Of a stretch of DNA of 17,496 bases, positions 14,546 to 17,496 are shown one piece after another. The position numbers were made by a program, and so were the translations under genes. How positions within the stretch are numbered: the stretch's first letter is position 1; each line of letters opens with the position of its first letter. The notes beneath the pieces were generated by a model. It had not been told where the DNA came from, did not search any database, and saw only the letters and a list, made by a program, of their open reading frames with translations. The stretch is from Flavobacterium psychrophilum. GTDB lineage: Bacteria > Bacteroidota > Bacteroidia > Flavobacteriales > Flavobacteriaceae. Location of the stretch: positions 1 through 17,496 of the forward strand of contig CAMAWK010000025.1 in the NCBI GenBank assembly GCA_945861915.1, read 5' to 3'.

Positions 14546-15502
14546 ATGAAAAAAATAATTTTCGCTTTTTTAATCTTATCTACATTCGTTTCATGCACCA
14601 AAAAATCGGAAGTTGAAAAAGAGGTAGAAGCTATTCCTGTTGAAATTGAAGTCATTCGCTTTGACAAACTTTTTTTTGAGACTCCACCAGCAGATTTAAA
14701 CAAATTAAAAAAGCAATTTCCTTATTTTTTCCCGTCAGGAAATGATGACAGTGTTTGGATAAATAAGATGCAAAATCCACTTTGGCGAGAATTATATTCT
14801 GAAGTGCAAAAAAAATATTCCAATTTTGAGCCTATAAAAAAGGAATTAGAATCACTTTTTAAAAACATAAAATACAACTTTCCAGAAACTAAAACGCCCA
14901 AAGTGATCACGTTAATTTCTGAAATGGATTATACTAATAAAGTGGTTTATACCGACAGTTTGTTAATCATTTCACTTGAATTGTATTTAGGAAAAGAGCA
15001 CAAATTCTATGAATTTCCAAATTATTTGAAGCAAAATTTTGAACAGAAACAAATCATTCCCGATGTGGTTACCAACTTTTCTTATAGAAAAATTCCACCA
15101 GTAGAAAATAAGAATTTACTAAATCAAATGATTTATTTTGGAAAGCAATTGTATTTAAAAGATTTGCTTATTCCTAACTATTCAGATGCAGATAAAATAG
15201 GCTACACTGCCGAGCAAATAATATGGTGTGAGGAAAATGAAAGTTATATGTGGCGTTATTTTATCGAAAAACAAATGCTCTACGATGAAGATCAAAAATT
15301 AAACAGCCGATTTATTAACCCTGCTCCATTTTCTAAATTTTATTTAGAAATAGACAATGAATCTCCTGGTCAGGTAGGTTGTTGGCTAGGATGGCAAATT
15401 GTTTGTGCTTATATGAAAAACAACGAAGTTCCTGTTCAACAAATGCTAAAAATGAATGCTAAACAACTATTTGAAAACTCAAAATATAAACCTAAAAAGT
15501 AA
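14546..15502 (+). CDS. gldB: Gliding motility lipoprotein GldB
   Basis: A 318-residue lipoprotein recognisable as GldB, one of the proteins needed for gliding in Flavobacterium johnsoniae. The signal peptide MKKIIFAFLILSTFVSC ends in a lipobox with Cys17. The mature part has the family's typical features: VIRFDKLFFETPPADLNKLK near residue 40, a run from FPYFFPSGNDDSVW, and the C-terminal SPGQVGCWLGWQIVCAYM. It lacks recognisable catalytic motifs; how GldB contributes to gliding is not settled. Its TAA shares a base with the gldC ATG (TAATG), so the two are tightly coupled, and a small lipoprotein gene follows gldC. A predicted promoter lies at 14420-14453. Confidence 0.94.
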   Translation: MKKIIFAFLILSTFVSCTKKSEVEKEVEAIPVEIEVIRFDKLFFETPPADLNKLKKQFPYFFPSGNDDSVWINKMQNPLWRELYSEVQKKYSNFEPIKKELESLFKNIKYNFPETKTPKVITLISEMDYTNKVVYTDSLLIISLELYLGKEHKFYEFPNYLKQNFEQKQIIPDVVTNFSYRKIPPVENKNLLNQMIYFGKQLYLKDLLIPNYSDADKIGYTAEQIIWCEENESYMWRYFIEKQMLYDEDQKLNSRFINPAPFSKFYLEIDNESPGQVGCWLGWQIVCAYMKNNEVPVQQMLKMNAKQLFENSKYKPKK

Positions 15503-15834
15503 TGTCGAATAAAACAGAAATCAAGTTAACTATAGAATTAGACGAAAATCGAGTTCCAGAAAAATTAGTATGGTCTGCAACTGAAGGAGGAATAAACGAG
15601 GAGGAAGCTAAATCGTTTATGCTGTTCGTTTGGGACGGAAATGAAAAATCAACAAAAAGCATTGAATTATGGACAAAAGATATGCCTGTGGATGAAATGA
15701 AAATTTTCTTTCATCAAACACTATTATCTATGACCGAAACCTTTCAAAGAGCTACAGGTGACGAAAAAATGTCGGCAACAATGAAAGATTTCAGTGATTA
15801 TTTTGCAGAAAAGTTAGAATTAAAACGATCATAA
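15502..15834 (+). CDS. gldC: Gliding motility protein GldC
   Basis: A 110-residue protein without signal peptide or membrane segment, so probably cytoplasmic. It matches GldC in length, sequence character and position directly after gldB. Segments include EIKLTIELDENRVPEKLVWSA at the start, a charged middle KSFMLFVWDGNEKSTKSIELWTKD (split by reading; about 36-59), and a helical end with FFHQTLLSM and TFQRATGDEKMSATMKDFSDYF. Its biochemical role is unknown; in F. johnsoniae the gene is tied to gliding motility. It begins with the last base of the gldB stop codon. Confidence 0.93.
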   Translation: MSNKTEIKLTIELDENRVPEKLVWSATEGGINEEEAKSFMLFVWDGNEKSTKSIELWTKDMPVDEMKIFFHQTLLSMTETFQRATGDEKMSATMKDFSDYFAEKLELKRS

Positions 15835-15848
15835 CAGACTTTTAACCC

Positions 15849-16049
15849 ATGGGAAAAATATTTTTTACATTGCTTTTGGCAACTTTTTTATTTTCTTGTG
15901 GGCCAAAAAGAATGGGTTGTGGTGCTAAAGGAATTTGTGAAACTTCAAAAAAGAAATTAAAACTGACTTCTAAATTTACTCCTGCATCATATCTATATGT
16001 CTGTCATGATAACCCAATAAATACAAAATACCATCCAATCCTAAACTAG
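15849..16049 (+). CDS. Small cysteine-containing lipoprotein, possibly frameshifted end
   Basis: A 66-residue reading frame 14 bases after gldC. The N-terminus is a clean lipoprotein signal (MGKIFFTLLLATFLFSC, Cys17), followed by GPKRMGCGAKGIC and a lysine-rich part. The last 24 codons lie on top of the serB 3' end, which is unusual. If one A is added to the run of six at 15947-15952, the frame would instead finish KEIKTDF and stop at 15971-15973, just before the serB stop. The annotated end is therefore doubtful. Function unknown; the position suggests cotranscription with gldBC. Confidence 0.65.
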   Translation: MGKIFFTLLLATFLFSCGPKRMGCGAKGICETSKKKLKLTSKFTPASYLYVCHDNPINTKYHPILN

Positions 16050-17211
16050 AAATAGAAGTTGAAGCATTTTCTTTTACTTTTGGTTTAGCGTGAAAAGCTA
16101 TCCCTAATCCAGCCAAATTTAACATAGGTAAATCATTAGCGCCATCTCCAACTGCAATAGTTTGGTTAATGTGAATACCTTCCTTTTCGGCAATTGCTTT
16201 TAAGTATTCTGCTTTCTTATTTCCATCCACAATTTCACCCAAATATTTCCCAGTAAGTTTACCATTTATAATTTCCAATTGATTTGCATATACATAATCA
16301 ATTCCTAATTCTTTTTGCAAATAATCTCCAAAATAAGTAAATCCACCAGATAAAATAGCCGTTTTATAACCGTAATATTTCAAGGCTTTCATCAAGCGAT
16401 GCGCTCCTTTGGTTATTGGTAAATTAATAGCCACATTATGCAACACATCTTCACTCAAACCTTCTAACAAAGCCATGCGTTTTTTGAAACTTTCTCCAAA
16501 ATCAATTTCGCCATTCATAGCTGATTCTGTGATAGCTCTAACTTGTTCTCCCACACCAACCAATTCAGCTAACTCATCTATCACCTCTGTTTGAATCAAG
16601 GTCGAATCCATATCAAAGCATACCAAGCGACGGTTTCTTCTGTACATATTGTCTTCTTGGAATGCAATATCTACATCCAATTCACCAGAAATTTCCATAA
16701 ACTTGGCAGTCATAATGGTTTTATCAACAATATTTCCTGTTACCGATAATTGTACACAGGAACGAGGATATTCCTCTTTTTCAACTACCGAAACTCTACC
16801 CGTTAATCGAATGATAGAATCAATATTCAAATTTTGATCCGACATTATTTTGGTTACCGCTGCCAAATGAACAGCAGTTAAAGATTCTCCCAAAACATTA
16901 ATTATATATCGTTGTTTTCGTTGCCCTTTGACCCAATTTTCATAATCTGAAATTGTAATAGGAATAAATTTCACTTTAATCCCTAATTCGTATGCTTTAA
17001 ATAATAAATCTTTCAAAACGGCTGCCGAAGAGGAACTAGCCTTCACCTGAAATAAAATTCCCAACGACAACGTATCGTGAATATCAGCTTGACCAATATC
17101 TAAAACAATAGCGTCATAATTAGCTAATATTGCTGTCAAACCAGCAGTTACACCAGGTTTATCCTGACCAGAAACTTTTAATAAAATTATCTCTTTGTCT
17201 ACTACTGCCAT
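15976..17211 (-). CDS. serB: Phosphoserine phosphatase with ACT domains
   Basis: The final step of serine synthesis: hydrolysis of O-phosphoserine. The start at 17211 gives a 411-residue protein beginning MAVVDKEIILLKVSGQDKPG; upstream extension would run over the rRNA terminator and 5S gene. Two N-terminal ACT-like domains (about 7-85 and 103-180) resemble amino-acid sensing modules. The HAD phosphatase domain follows, with the nucleophile in CFDMDSTLIQTE (Asp200, Asp202), then GEQVRAITESAMNGEIDFGE, the Ser motif ILSGGFTYF, and the metal-binding GDGANDLPML. It lies directly downstream of an rRNA operon on the same strand but beyond its terminator. I found no strict promoter in the 150-base gap before it. 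Confidence 0.95.
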   Translation of the reverse strand: MAVVDKEIILLKVSGQDKPGVTAGLTAILANYDAIVLDIGQADIHDTLSLGILFQVKASSSSAAVLKDLLFKAYELGIKVKFIPITISDYENWVKGQRKQRYIINVLGESLTAVHLAAVTKIMSDQNLNIDSIIRLTGRVSVVEKEEYPRSCVQLSVTGNIVDKTIMTAKFMEISGELDVDIAFQEDNMYRRNRRLVCFDMDSTLIQTEVIDELAELVGVGEQVRAITESAMNGEIDFGESFKKRMALLEGLSEDVLHNVAINLPITKGAHRLMKALKYYGYKTAILSGGFTYFGDYLQKELGIDYVYANQLEIINGKLTGKYLGEIVDGNKKAEYLKAIAEKEGIHINQTIAVGDGANDLPMLNLAGLGIAFHAKPKVKENASTSISSLGLDGILYLLGYHDRHIDMMQE

Positions 17212-17325
17212 TTTTATGATTTTTTTATGATGAGCAAAAATCGACAAACTATTGTATATAAAAAAGTATATTCTATGTTTTTTTGAAGTGTAATAATTTT
17301 TGATATACTTCTTCAAATAAACAAA

Positions 17326-17355
17326 AAAACCCCTCATCGCTAGATGAAGGGTTTT
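17326..17355 (-). terminator. rRNA operon terminator
   Basis: On the minus strand AAAACCCTTCATC, a 4-base loop and GATGAGGGGTTTT pair with one mismatch and run into more Ts. It begins about 7 bases after the 5S 3' end. Confidence 0.85.
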
Positions 17356-17361
17356 CAAAAG

Positions 17362-17469
17362 AAAGGCGACGACATACTCTCCCACAAATTGCAGTACCAT
17401 CTGCGCAGGCGGGCTTAACTACTCTGTTCGGGATGGGAAGAGGTGAGCCCCGCCGCAATAACCACCTTA
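17362..17469 (-). rRNA. rrf: 5S ribosomal RNA
   Basis: Typical 5S sequence on the minus strand: terminal helix AAGGTGG with TCGCCTT, then GGGGCTCACCTCTTCCCAT, CCGAACAGAGTAGTTAAG, GCGCAGATGGTACTGC and GGGAGAGTATGTCGTCGCC in order. The length of about 108 bases is normal; the ends are set by the terminal helix and may be off by a base or two. It marks the 3' end of an rRNA operon extending beyond the right edge. The 26 bases to its right are 23S-5S spacer. Confidence 0.95.
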
Positions 17470-17496
17470 GGTTTTTAGCTTAGAGCTGACAGCTGT

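Noticed and set aside
17273..17458. Minus-strand frame of 61 codons and an upstream extension of serB to 17400
   Set aside because: Both run through the 5S rRNA and its terminator; serB has a family-typical start at 17211.

Overview
The window looks like chromosomal DNA of a gliding member of the Flavobacteriaceae, close to Flavobacterium. The evidence is the AT-rich sequence, the short 287-residue RpoD, the gldB-gldC pair, DUF4369-type thioredoxin lipoprotein-like secretion signals, and promoters that fit the Bacteroidota consensus (-33 TTTG, -7 TAnnTTTG). It is mostly core genome. I see no prophage, transposase, CRISPR array or obvious defence island.

Layout. 1-733 (minus): 5' part of a secreted, probably adhesin- or CBM-like protein whose gene runs off the left edge. 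862-2588 (minus): a LytTR response regulator and LytS-type histidine kinase in one overlapping operon. 2822-5230 (plus): a lipoprotein alpha/beta hydrolase and an SLC13/DASS anion transporter. 5312-6175: rpoD with a clear terminator. 6299-6964: rpe, meeting a TlpA-like protein (6961-8478, minus) tail to tail. 8589-9613 (minus): a tRNA-linked cluster of YqeY, a small GIY-YIG protein, tRNA-Arg(TCG) and a broken copy of the same tRNA. 9828-12837 (plus): polyprenyl diphosphate synthase and DnaG primase. 12834-14414 (minus): an orphan NarL-type regulator and nadE. 14546-16049 (plus): gldB, gldC and a small lipoprotein. 15976-17211 (minus): serB. 17326-17469 (minus): terminator and 5S rRNA, the tail of an rRNA operon that points towards serB.

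How the genes work together. The left 5.2 kb looks like a regulatory unit. Two similar 38-bp sequences, each with two 9-bp half-sites exactly 21 bp apart (the geometry of LytTR-domain operators), flank the two-component operon. One lies upstream of the secreted-protein promoter. The other lies in the divergent spacer before the hydrolase-transporter pair. I infer that the LytTR regulator controls both flanks and perhaps itself.

Other points of interest are: a DnaG whose zinc-binding domain keeps its fold signature but has lost all four CHC2 zinc ligands; a pseudo-tRNA-Arg with a palindromic repeat inserted in its T loop; a GIY-YIG gene that ends one base before a tRNA; back-to-back nadE/gldB promoter elements; and a probable one-base frameshift at the end of the small lipoprotein gene. 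All functional links are inferred from sequence; no database search was possible.
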